Source: Lingula anatina
Taxonomy: Eukaryota; Brachiopoda; Lingulata; Lingulida; Lingulidae
NCBI RefSeq assembly: GCF_001039355.2
Contig: NW_019773567.1
Location: 57,094 to 83,924, forward strand
Reading direction: 5' to 3'
Length of the DNA stretch: 26,831 nucleotides
Below are positions 10,410-19,456 of this stretch, one piece after another. A program made the position numbers and the translations under genes. The notes under the pieces are model-generated. The model ran no database searches. It was not told the origin of the DNA and saw only the letters and a program-made list of their open reading frames with translations. Every line of letters begins with the position of its first letter. Within the stretch, counting starts at the first letter, position 1.

Positions 10410-13400
10410 GTAAGTACCCGCAAGTATATAAAAATCACGCATTCTTATTGAATCAATTGTAAAGACTTAAATCACCTGTGAACTTTTCTAATAAATGTTT
10501 CTGTCATGTGACTTCGGCTGTAACACTACTGATGAGCCAGAAAAGCTAGGTTACGCGACGCATTTATTGTAATCTATTCTTCTTGCACATTTTGTAAGTA
10601 TTTGAGCAAGAATCCAGTACAATTTTTTGTAAATGTCATTTCATCTTTCACTGCTATTTTTGTATCCAGATATAGATGTTTGTATTGCCACCAGTCCCTG
10701 CGGGGTTGGGACCTGCACCACTGAAGGCGGTCCCTCCTACAACTGTACTTGTCCCAGTGGCTATTACTTTAACGGAACGACATGTGTAGGTACGGTATTG
10801 TTATTGTAAGAGGACGATTTTCACATAAATTGACTCACGCAACTTTCATGTTGGCAAAATAAACGAAAAATAAAGAAGGCTCTAAAAACTGAAAATATAT
10901 CATTTACTTTGATCGTCTACATCATAATTGACAATGCACTCCAGATATTAATAGTTGGTTTGTATTTTAGGCCTTATAAACGATTTCGGTGTTTGAAAAC
11001 TCGAGCCTCAAATTTGTGAGCTCAAATGCCCAAATTAACGACACGAGCCACGAATTACGATTCCCAACATAAAATCAGTAGCCACGAGTACGAAGGGGAA
11101 AAATATCACTCTTATACGACTAGGAATTTATGAAAGCTCTAACGTGCCGTTTTCGGGATCTTCCACCTCATTCAAAATACTAGTCTAGGGTTGAAAAAAA
11201 ACTGGTATCTATACAGCCAGACACCCAAATGGAAGCCGGTCGAATTGTTCGTGTGGTACGACGCTGTGACTAATTTTATGTTTGGGTACTCTTTTCTTGG
11301 CTCGAGTAGTTAATTTGGGCATTTGTTCTCCTTCTTCTAATGCTTGTCACAGCGAACGGCAATTATCGCTTATGAAGCCTGTCGTTGCATGCAGTTTTAT
11401 TTTTTAATTGAAATACTCTTCCACTTTTCATCCGCCGTCGTTTAGTTTCATTTTAGTAAACGAATTACAATTTCTACCATTTAAATTTTCAAATCACATC
11501 TTGGCATTTTCAGAACACACTAACTGCACGTACATTCCATGTGGAGTAGGAGTGTGTGCTTCATCTATCAATGACACCTATTCCTGCGCATGCCCAGTAG
11601 GTTACTCCGCTCCTGCGACAGGGGGTTCTTGTGAAGGTAAGATAGACTATACTTTTCTGCTTGTGACATTTACAATAAAAAAGATGACAATTTCGGCTTT
11701 GAACACCCATTGTGCCATGGTCGAGTAAAGTTCTTCTACAATCAACACGCCTGTGTGTTCTTATTATACAAGTGATACCCCGGATATTGTACAAGTGTCA
11801 AAAACATGGGCGGTTTTTCATATACTTTTTTCAGAACTTTCGACTGATGATTTATTTCAAATTCATATCAACCTTTCTTTATTTAACCTTTATAGGGCAG
11901 TTTAAGGCGATCCAACATACTCTTTGTATATGCGGCATTGTTACCGTTTTTCGCATTTTCCTTGCAGGTGTGCCGTATTTATGTGTCCAGCGTGTGAATA
12001 AATACATATATATTTTTGTGAAAAAAATACCGAGGAGGCCTCGCTGCATTATCATCCCAAGTCATTCGTTTACTGAAAATATACGTTAAAAGTGAAATAA
12101 TCTGTGTTTCAGACGATGATGAGTGCCAGGCCAATCCCACTGTATGTGACGGAAATGCCACGTGCACCAATACTCCGGGTTCTTTCTTTTGCACATGCAA
12201 TGAGGGCTTCACCGGTTATGGTCGCCTATTTTGTGACGATATAGATGAATGTGCAGCCGTTCCCGGGTACTGCAGTGAAAACGCCACCTGTACCAACTCA
12301 GTCGGGTCTTATGACTGTGAATGTAGCGCTGGTTTCTCTGGCAACGGCCTTTACTGTGTTGACTTAGACGAGTGCGAAGAGGGCCAACACTCCTGTCATC
12401 AGTATGCGCAGTGTACGAACACATACGGCTCTTACTTCTGTACTTGTGCCTCGGGTTTCGACGGAGACGGAGCCACAAACTGCACGGACCGTGACGAGTG
12501 CGCTCTGGAACTATACACGTGTGGCGACCACGCCGAATGCTTCAATACGATTGGGTCATATACCTGCCGGTGTCAGCATAACTTCACTGGAGATGGCTTT
12601 ACTTGCACAAGTAAGTTTTTTTTTGTGATGGTGTTATGTTAATAACTTGCATTATTGATAGCCTTTTCATTCAGATATTTTATATAAGATAAAATCATTA
12701 GCCTTTGTGCTGTTGTAGGCCTACTCCCCGTGTGTTCTTCTTTGCAGTGCACTAAATAATGATATTTTAACAAATCTAAACGTCATTAAATAAATATATA
12801 TATATATAAATCAGTGACACATGCATTGCTGCAAACACAGTGGATGTCTTGCTTTCACTAACTCCAGGTGTTAAATTGAATTTTTAGTAATTTATAGTTT
12901 TGACTCATATATGGGAATGTTTATGAACTTTTACGAAACTGAATACAGTAAAAATACTCATCGTTTTACTTAGCATCACTATATCAAAGAACGATGTGGA
13001 CTTAAGAAAAACACTCAAAAGCTCGAAAGAACACATTACATGGGGTATTCGCAAAGGAGAAAATTTAATAGCTAACTGGGCCCGTATTATACTAAATGCT
13101 TCACATAGGATACTTAAAACTCTTTGGCCACCATGCAAAACGAAACACAATCGTCCTTGATTACCTTAAAGATGCATACAAAGTCAATTTTTTGTCACAA
13201 AAACCAACCAAATGCCAGCATATAGTTTCAAATAGTATAACTAAGAGAATTACCAAAAGGCATTGTTTGATTTTACCCGAAAATGATGTTTGAACAGATT
13301 TTTCTGCTGGCATTCTAAGCTGTATGTCAATGGGGCAGGAAAGTAGGTCACGGAAGTAGGTTAAATTTACAACCATAAATTTAAAGAAAGGAGCAGTCTA

Positions 13401-15232
13401 AAGGTCTTTTGTGGCTGATCGAGTGATCTATTCAGTTTATTCCTTGGCATGTCGAATTTATTTGAGTCATACAAGAATCTAGTAGAAGTGGTTTACATGT
13501 GTTACTGGGAATCCACACTCCACCGATGCTCGGTTCGTATGTACCTTTAACACGGTGATTAAACACATTGAAGGCGCAAATGATTCCCTTTGTTTCAGAT
13601 GTATGTGCTGGTAATCCCTGCAATGAAGGCACCTGTTACCCAAATGTGCACTTATACAGCTGCATTTGCCCGTTAGGCCAATACTTTAACGGCACTACCT
13701 GCACCAATCACACAGGTAAGATTTTCCAATGAAAGACTGTATGAAGAATAAAAAAGTTAACAGAATAAGAACGTAGTAAAATGGTGTGATTTTCCTTGAA
13801 ATAAGTTGTTCGATTCGTTTAAAGAATGGGTTGCTTGCTGTGACAACCGTTTCAATGCAATGATAAACGGTTAGTCGTGTAACGTGATATAGATTAATAT
13901 GCACTCAACGTTTAAGTACTCACTGTGTTCGTCTTTAATTTATCTCGCGTTAAGGTTTCATGACGATTTTGAAGATCTTTTATGTTAACAGTTCTCAGTT
14001 GTCGATTGTTTCATAACATTTGTGTACTTCTAGACGCAAGTGGAAAAACTGGAAAAATAGCCACTAGTATCGTTTGTGGCGATACCGAAGTGACCATTCA
14101 GTACGCGGAGAGCTCGGACACGTTCTCTCCGCCCAACAACGAAGGTATTGTCTACGTGGACAAACACTACAGCCAGGCTGGATGTTACGTGCAGCAGCCT
14201 CCATGGGTCCTTACGGTCCCATATGGGCAATGCGGCGTCGTGCAAGACCAAGAATTCACAGTCATATTGCAACATGATAAGGATTACTACCTAGAAACCA
14301 TAGATGAAGCCCAACCCTTCACTTGCAAACGTCAACCGTACGACACCACAATACATAACATAACTAACATAATGGCGGAAGTCATTGTGCTTCTTGAATT
14401 TGACCAACCTGTGAAATATGAAGGAGTTGGTTCGTTTGCTATCATGAGGCTGTTTCGATCTAAAGACAACAGTAGCATATTACCAAACGGTCCCCCGGTG
14501 GTTCTGGGTGAAAATATCACCATGCAGTTAATCTTGGGGAAAATTGGCGAACGCGAGATGAAAATTAAGGTTGAGCGATGTTGGGCTAATGGCATCACAG
14601 ATACCAATGAATGGAAAACTCTAGAACTACTCTCTGGCGGGTGTCCAGTCGTCCCTTTCTTTAACGGATTTAGCCGAGGGTCGTCCCAATATGTGGCCAT
14701 TTCAACATTTCCTATGTTTCGTATCACGCCACGGAATCCAGCGAACGGAACCATGGGGTTTTTCTGCTCGGTGGCAGCCTGTATGGAAGGAAACATGAAC
14801 CCAGAATGTGTGGAATCGCAGTGTCCAGGCAATAAGCCAGGGTGGGGGAAAAGGAAACGACGGGATAAACCGCGAGATAATTATGTCACGACGGTTAATC
14901 AAAATGGCGTCGACGTGATGTCGTTTGGGTATTATTTCAAAGTCGTTGACTCCGAGAACGATGGACAGATGAAAGTTCACATGGGTTCTAATTACGTACC
15001 GCAGATCATCAGCACCACTGATACCACCATCACCACCACCACCACCACCGCCACCGCCACCACCAATAATCCGGATCTGACAACTAACACTACCACAAGC
15101 ATTGACGTAAAGAAAACAAATACAAGTCTATTTGTTGCTTTTTCTGTTGTCTCTGGTTTGTTATGCGTGCTCTTTGGGAGTTTTCTTCTCTGTGGAGGGG
15201 TAATCCTGTGTAAAAGCATGTTTTCTAATTAG
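4706..15232 (+). CDS. Membrane-anchored astacin metalloprotease with CUB, EGF and ZP domains (17 exons)
   Basis: Exons: 4706-4801, 5072-5152, 5667-5810, 6016-6193, 6649-6778, 7427-7493, 7710-7901, 8104-8239, 8496-8612, 9330-9445, 9710-9834, 10209-10330, 10670-10789, 11514-11636, 12113-12610, 13599-13715, 14034-15232. All are GT-AG, all phases match, total 3561 bases, 1186 residues. ATG at 4706 gives MDIPRVLTLLVAW...TTVVA, a clear signal peptide; the overlapping ATG at 4702 does not. Order: signal (1-23), propeptide, astacin domain (about 147-341), EGF (344-376), CUB (385-501), seven EGF (502-787), ZP (about 800-1060), Thr-rich stalk, transmembrane helix (about 1155-1179), six-residue tail. 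No internal start, signal peptide or terminator separates the protease half from the ZP half. Expected role: secretory-pathway, cell-surface protease that may join a ZP matrix. Exon junctions are read by eye; transcript evidence is lacking. Introns are 202-988 bases and carry microsatellites at 4818-4852 and 10378-10407. Confidence 0.88.
6133..8239 (+). other. Astacin (M12A) catalytic domain exons
   Basis: Residues 147-341 over exons 4-8. The core reads THELGHALAFWHEQSRADRD: zinc ligands H238, H242, H248, catalytic E239, then HExxRxDRD. The Met-turn is SNMHY (M291, Y293), the Tyr being the family's fifth zinc ligand. Four cysteines, C186, C211, C230 and C340, match the two canonical disulfides of astacins (C186-C340, C211-C230). 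The N-terminal IAHWESNTCLEF matches the xAxxxWExxTCxxF pattern. The one unusual point is A245 where HExxHxxGxxH has glycine. The length is normal, so the fold should be intact. Confidence 0.92.
8496..8612 (+). other. EGF-like module after the catalytic domain
   Basis: Residues 343-380. C344, then TTC, KNC, SSCRC and GDC give six cysteines ending CRCPEGLTGDC, a non-calcium-binding EGF module as found after the protease domain in several invertebrate astacins. Confidence 0.75.
9330..10330 (+). other. CUB domain exons
   Basis: Residues about 385-501 over exons 10-12. Four cysteines (C385, C413, C444, C463), ITSPNYPNIYEGGTKCQW, ACRDYLEIR, FCGMEY and a closing GFSLTTYE are typical of CUB. The Asp in CRDYLEI matches the calcium-binding subset. 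In tolloids CUB domains recruit substrate; a similar role here is inference. Confidence 0.9.
10670..13715 (+). other. Seven EGF-like modules (exons 13-16)
   Basis: EGF 1 (502-541), EGF 2 (542-582), EGF 3-6 (583-748, one exon) and EGF 7 (749-787). Exons begin and end in phase 1, the symmetric class that can be shuffled or duplicated without frameshift. EGF 3-6 each start DxDEC (DDDEC, DIDEC, DLDEC, DRDEC) and contain CxNxxGSxxCxC, the calcium-binding and Asn-hydroxylation consensus, so they should form a rigid rod. EGF 1, 2 and 7 are shorter, with CTCPSGY, CACPVGY and CICPLGQ. Several N-glycosylation sites (NAT, NGT, NFT) are present. Confidence 0.9.
11023..11325. mobile_element. Inverted-repeat element (MITE-like) in intron 13
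   Basis: CAAATGCCCAAATTAA at 11023-11038 is repeated exactly in inverse at 11310-11325, and the match continues inward with mismatches through a CGAGCC box. About 303 bases in all, without coding capacity and without a clear target duplication. Size and structure fit a non-autonomous DNA transposon. Confidence 0.5.
14034..15232 (+). other. ZP domain, stalk and membrane anchor (last exon)
   Basis: One 1199-base exon codes residues 789-1186. ZP-N has four cysteines (VCGD, AGCY, GQCG, FTCK). ZP-C has VERCWAN, GGCP, FFCS, AACM, PECV and SQCP. A furin-type site GKRKRRDK (RKRR at 1061-1064) follows, the consensus cleavage site of ZP proteins. Then a hydrophobic-patch candidate (VDVMSFGYYFKVV), a Thr-rich stalk (about 1114-1143), a transmembrane helix and KSMFSN. 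In known ZP proteins cleavage at this site releases the ectodomain and triggers polymerisation. Having the whole ZP domain in one exon is unlike the many-exon vertebrate genes. Confidence 0.92.
15012..15066 (+). repeat. In-frame (ACC)n repeat coding a Thr-rich stalk
   Basis: Trinucleotides ACC/GCC/ATC/ACT in frame give about 16 Thr with some Ala, Ile and Asp between the ZP furin site and the membrane helix. A stalk of this kind is probably O-glycosylated. Its length may vary between alleles. Confidence 0.85.
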
Positions 15233-15553
15233 ACACAAAAGTAGGTCATTAACTTCAAAATGCAGTAGTATTTTGAACAAGTAAGATTATCTGTGAGGAT
15301 GATTGACAACTGCATTCAATTTTAGAAAATACCCCAGAAGGCAGACACCAGGCTGGAGACGAAAGCTGTCTGTTAATGTTATCGCACCGTCCCTTAACAA
15401 CAGTTGAAGTTCAGAGCATCTCTGGCTTGCTTTTTTTATAATAGAAATGATAATTTATTAAGCACAAAATTTATTTTATTTTTACAGGATCTCTTACTAT
15501 TGTAGTATACAATGAAATACAATATATGATAGATATATGCGACCCCATCTAAT
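15233..15553 (+). other. 3' flank of the astacin-ZP gene
   Basis: AT-rich 3' UTR-like sequence ending at the N gap; no exact AATAAA seen before the gap. Nothing else recognised. Confidence 0.5.
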
Positions 15554-15554
15554 N
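15554..15554. other. Single N, assembly gap
   Basis: Lone undetermined base between AAT and GAATCG; probably a contig join of unknown true size. Confidence 0.85.
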
Positions 15555-15555
15555 G

Positions 15556-15891
15556 AATCGAGTTGAGATTATATGTGACCTTCACACAGGAGATGGATAC
15601 TGGGGCTCTTGTAGTTTAGGAGGAGAAGCGGTAACGGTGACGTGGGGAGCACCCGGTGAACGATACAGCTCTGGACTAAAACCACGTGCACCGCCGGCGC
15701 CGCGGTGGCAGTACTATAATTCAGTAGTGCTATTTTGTAAAAAGAACAAAAAACTGTGTAAATTTGTAAAATGTTTTTTACGTTTATTGAATTTTATTTC
15801 TGAAACTTTTATAGAAAGTTTTCCATATCTGCAGTATTTCATTGGCCGAGAAATTGCAGCTACACATTCAGGAAAGTTGGTGCACAAATAA
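15556..15891 (+). other. Open frame abutting the gap, unknown
   Basis: The frame is open from the N to a TAA at 15889-15891 (111 codons). The first half is GC-richer and protein-like (ICDLHTGDGYWGSCSLGGEA, then WGAPGERYSSG and PRAPPAPRW). The second half is AT-rich and looks like read-through of non-coding sequence. It may be the end of an exon cut by the gap. I do not recognise a family and assign no function. Confidence 0.25.
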
Positions 15892-16246
15892 ATTATTTAA
15901 CTTATACATCCTTTCATGATTCTTACAGTAGACTGAATAACAATGCTTTACGTAACATTGCCTGTCATGCTCATTACATCAATAAAAAAAGAATATCACT
16001 TTATAATATAACCTTATGCAGGTACGTGGAGTGCTTATGAATATTTACTGACAATAGCTCTTCTGAAAATGGACATGAGAAAACACTCCTAGGGGCACTC
16101 ATACGTTTTACCAAGACCTTATACGTTTTGCCAAGACCAATTAACCTTTCTACATTATTTTTAATTCAACCTGTCCATCTCTAATTAATGTGCCTGGGTC
16201 AAGTTGTGACTTGCCCTTTAACATAGAAGGTGTGATTATGGACATC
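15892..16246. other. Spacer, nothing recognised
   Basis: AT-rich; contains a near-duplicate phrase ATACGTTTTACCAAGACC / ATACGTTTTGCCAAGACC at about 16102-16139, otherwise no feature. Confidence 0.5.
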
Positions 16247-16564
16247 CACTAGTGGGCTTGATTTGGTCTTAAAGTGCAATTTAAGATCACAAATAGTCTA
16301 ACATGATCTTAAACCATGAGTAAGACCAATTCTGGACTGACAGCCAATTAAGTTGCCTCCCCTTACACATTCTCCTATTGTGAGCAGAGGTGTCCTCTAT
16401 TGTGAGGGGAGGAAACTGCTTAACCACTCAAGTAGATGTTAGATTATTTTTGATCTTAAAAGCAGATTCAGTCCATTTTAAGACTACTGCTGTAATGATT
16501 AAGATCTTTTAAGATCATTTGTGATATTAAATTGCACTTTAAGACCAAATCCAGCGCACTAATG
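16247..16564. mobile_element. 318-base inverted-repeat element (MITE-like)
   Basis: Left end CACTAGTGGGCTTGATTTGG and right end, inverted, CATTAGTGCGCTGGATTTGG. The match continues inward as TCTTAAAGTGCAATTTAA and ATCACAAAT on both sides, giving arms of about 45 bases with few mismatches. Internal GATCTTAA words recur. No coding capacity and no obvious target duplication. It lies between the astacin-ZP gene and the sulfotransferase array. Confidence 0.65.
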
Positions 16565-16911
16565 CCCCCTTCCAGCAAACAAATCTTGAACCATTATATC
16601 CCGCTGTCAGTCATTGTGCTGTCAGCAGCGGTTCCACAGGATGAACGGGGTTCAATGATCTGTCTGTCACAATTGCTGTTGATTTCAAACATCAATAGTT
16701 ACCTGCAATATAAATCAAAACTTTAAAGTTTTCTTGCAAGGCATGCAATATTTTATCATTCACTTTCAGCATCAAGAAAATATGTATTGATCCTGTTTTA
16801 CTAGTTAGGCCCAGGCCTACTTGTCTTTAGTTAGGTAGCCACAATCCAATAAAGGGAAGCCAATCGTGGATTAAACCTAATCAATCAATGTGACAGTCAA
16901 GCATGGATATA
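16565..16911. other. Spacer, nothing recognised
   Basis: No supported gene on either strand. A short ATTAC pentamer repeat follows at 16912-16931. Confidence 0.5.
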
Positions 16912-16982
16912 CATTACATTACATTACATTATAATGGAAGTGCAGATGATGGGTTCGTGGACTGGGTTACATGCCTATGCGT

Positions 16983-17041
16983 CCCCGCACCGATACTCCC
17001 CCACAATTACAGATATACTGAGGGGGAGTATCGGTGCGGGG
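16983..17041. repeat. Perfect 20-bp inverted repeat (hairpin) with overlapping direct repeat
   Basis: Left arm CCCCGCACCGATACTCCCCC (16983-17002) is the exact reverse complement of 17022-17041, separated by 19 bases. GGGGGAGTATCG then recurs at 17038-17049, 16 bases after its first occurrence at 17022. The block is far more GC-rich than its surroundings. Confidence 0.9.
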
Positions 17042-17232
17042 GAGTATCGACATGACCCCGTGGAACTGCAGGTGAGCATTGACCCTTTCAAAGACAATAA
17101 ATGCGTACAATTTCTTGGGCCCCTTAGTTTCTCCCTACAAGTACATTTAAATATCTTATTGGTGAAGATTATGTTAGATAATAAACAGCATATTCTTACC
17201 AGTTAATGTCTTTTTATATTCAGAGGGGTGGA

Positions 17233-17394
17233 GTGCTTCACACACACGACACTGTACCGACCTGGATTGGCGTTTTATCTATGTGCAGACGCGATTAATG
17301 CCCTCCTCCATTTCAAACGAAGCCCTGAATCCTTAGAAAAATTATGCCCACCTTGACGACTCTGACAATCAGGTACACAACAATACTGAGGCAT
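17233..17394 (-). pseudogene. Broken THAP-type zinc finger fragment
   Basis: Minus strand from ATG at 17394 reads MPQYCCVPDCQSRQGGHNF, SKDSGLRLKWRRALIASAHR, then a stop, then NANPGRYSVVCVKHSTPLN in the same frame. This is the start of a THAP domain: MPxxCxxxxC, FPKDP-like box, LKWRxA, and the closing CxxH (VCVKH). The in-frame stop at about 17289 and lack of a downstream partner make it a dead fragment. THAP domains occur in P-element-type transposases and in host DNA-binding proteins; which this came from cannot be told. It sits immediately downstream of the truncated sulfotransferase copy. Confidence 0.7.
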
Positions 17395-17498
17395 GTTTAG
17401 TATGAACAGTGTCGCAGTCCAACGTACGGGTGTTATTACCAAAATGACGACTGTAGAATTCACACTAGCCAAGTGTGTTATACTTATTTATATCTTAC

Positions 17499-18192
17499 CC
17501 TTCCCTTGCTTGAAAATTGGAAAGAACGACTCCCATGGGCCAGTGTATTCAAATTTCTTTATGCCTTTCAGAAAATTATAAAATGACACAGCCACATCTT
17601 TAGGATTCCTGGTAACTAGGATGACCTTGATCTGCTTTCTCCACACATCTGGTGGCAGGAGGTGCCTGGGCAGATGACTTGACAAGATCCTGGGAGACGT
17701 CATTTTGGCAAAATCCTCTTGGTCGAGCATTTCAAGGTACATCGAGTGCATGCTTGGGTCATCAGTGCTGTTGTTTTTGACCATGCTTACTATATAATAT
17801 ATCCATCGTGTACCTAGAAACAGTGACACCTTTAACGAAAACCCATATAGGCTATTTATTATTTAAAATCGACTGTGATTTTGATTTCGCCTTGCCTAGG
17901 CTAATTTTAAATCTGCATGGATTTCAGTCTGCCCTTCGGCGTAAAAATCGTACAATTATGTAGGCCCTACTGTTTATCATTATTATACATTTCAGATGCA
18001 TCAGCCCTTTTGGCCATAATACTTACCTGATTTAGGGTACGTCAAAAGCAAAATGTCATCCGTTCTGCATTCAAACGTACCCAAGGTTTCCAAACGAGGG
18101 ACTATTCCAGGGAAGAGGGGGAAATACATCCCTTGCCACTCTATCACGTTATATTCATGACCTCCAGCATCTTTGACTCGAATTTCCGCCAT
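17499..18192 (-). CDS. Cytosolic sulfotransferase, copy A: exons 1-2 only
   Basis: Exon 1 is 18027-18192 ([15 protein letters not shown]...TYPKSG) and exon 2 is 17499-17813 (GTRWIYYIVSMVKNN...PIFKQGK), 213-base intron. Both are the same lengths as in copies B and C (166 and 315 bases), with good splice sites, and the frame is open through about 160 residues. Present: PAPS loop TYPKSGTRW, catalytic His in SSHLP, 3'-phosphate site RNPKDVAVSFYNF. Exons 3-5, which should follow below 17499, are not found anywhere down to 15232; a THAP fragment, a hairpin, an inverted-repeat element and a gap lie there instead. Either the copy is truncated or its end was lost in assembly. The start was chosen at MAEIRV by comparison with B and C rather than the in-frame ATG 54 bases upstream. 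Confidence 0.8.
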
Positions 18193-18490
18193 TTTAAAGC
18201 GGTGGTGCAGGGTAAATAACGTTAGAGCGTCCCCTTTTTTGGCCAAGTTACCTGTTGTTTACTGGTGTTGAGGTGTCACTGCGTGCTTTACTAGCGTTAA
18301 AATCAATAGGAATAATAGTATTTACATGAAATGGTCCTACCCATCTCTATTTAGACACCAAATAGAATCATCATTTTTAAAGTGACTATAATCCATTTAT
18401 ACACATCACACCGCAATATATTTAATAAATAATGGGCTTTCTACATCCTTTCGTTTCGATTCTTGTGAGCAAACCATTCATTGTTACATG
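18193..18490 (-). promoter_or_regulatory. Conserved 5' flank of sulfotransferase copy A
   Basis: This flank matches those of copy B (23349-23560) and copy C (25919-26280). Shared phrases include TTGTTTA(T/C)TGG, TTTACTAGCGTTAAAATC, CATCTCTATTTAGACA and TGAGCA...TTGTTACATGTA. Because it is non-coding it records a duplication that included the promoter side. I cannot place a TATA box or binding sites. 18491-18728 holds nothing recognisable. Confidence 0.5.
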
Positions 18491-18728
18491 TACGTATGCG
18501 TAAAACAACTTTGTAGAAAAAAATCATTGAACTTGCTTTATGTATGGACATATTAGGGCAAGTACAAGAAATCAAAAACCATTCGTTAAAAGAAAACATT
18601 TATCTTAATAGCTCTGTTCACAAGATTTCAGTAAATCTATCATATACAGGTTAAAATGTAACTTATTACTGTCATATCGATATTGATTGTTAAAAATCCT
18701 ACATTTGATGCCCCAGATGTAAACTTAC

Positions 18729-19413
18729 TTTTTTTCATGTCCTCGTACGTCAGAAACAAGCAGTTAGGATTTTCGTTTGTAAAGGCACAGAAGGACGCGG
18801 CCACATCTTTCGGGTTTCTGCTGACAATGATAACCTTGATGTTCTTCTTCCATGCATCCAGTGGCACAAATCTCTTCGGCATGTGTGTAATCAAGATTCT
18901 TGGTGACGGCATGTCTTTAATGACGTTTTATCAAATGTTTCAAGAATTTTGACTTCGTCATAATGCTCACTTACATTTAGTGTCGGCATTTGGCATATCC
19001 CATTTCACCATTGTGTTCCTATTAATCAAAGTAAGAAAAAGTGCTGTTTTTAAAGAGGTCGCTGTATAAGTGAGAATTATGCACAAATATGGTCGGTATC
19101 AATGTTTTGGATGTTTGCAAATACTGATACTAAAATTTTAAAGTCCAAATTTCAACGAAATATAGATTTGGGAAATATGACACTGAACATTAGGCTTTTC
19201 CGCTAGGACGGTATACTTAATCGCAGATGTTTATGTTGGTGTTGTATATTATGTAAAAAATACTAAATATAACAGTAGTGATCATGATGTAGTACCTACA
19301 TGGTCCCATATACATCTCACATAGTGTACGCGTGTCGAACACGTTAAAATCCCCGCTCCACCTCTTCATTCTCCCCCTCCCGACCATCCACCCCCTCCAC
19401 AACACACACACAA

Positions 19414-19456
<43 letters not shown>

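Noticed and set aside
12209-12478. 89-codon frame on the minus strand
   Set aside because: Antisense of the four-EGF exon.
14332-14832. 166-codon frame on the minus strand
   Set aside because: Antisense of the ZP exon; the plus-strand frame has the conserved ZP cysteines and furin site.
16934-17206. 90-codon plus-strand frame over the hairpin
   Set aside because: It depends on the inverted repeat (peptide contains the reverse reading of the same block) and has no recognisable domain or splice context.
18001-18246. Longer start for sulfotransferase copy A (MAKKGDALTL...)
   Set aside because: The upstream extension is not present in copies B and C, which both begin MAEIRV; that ATG is preferred.
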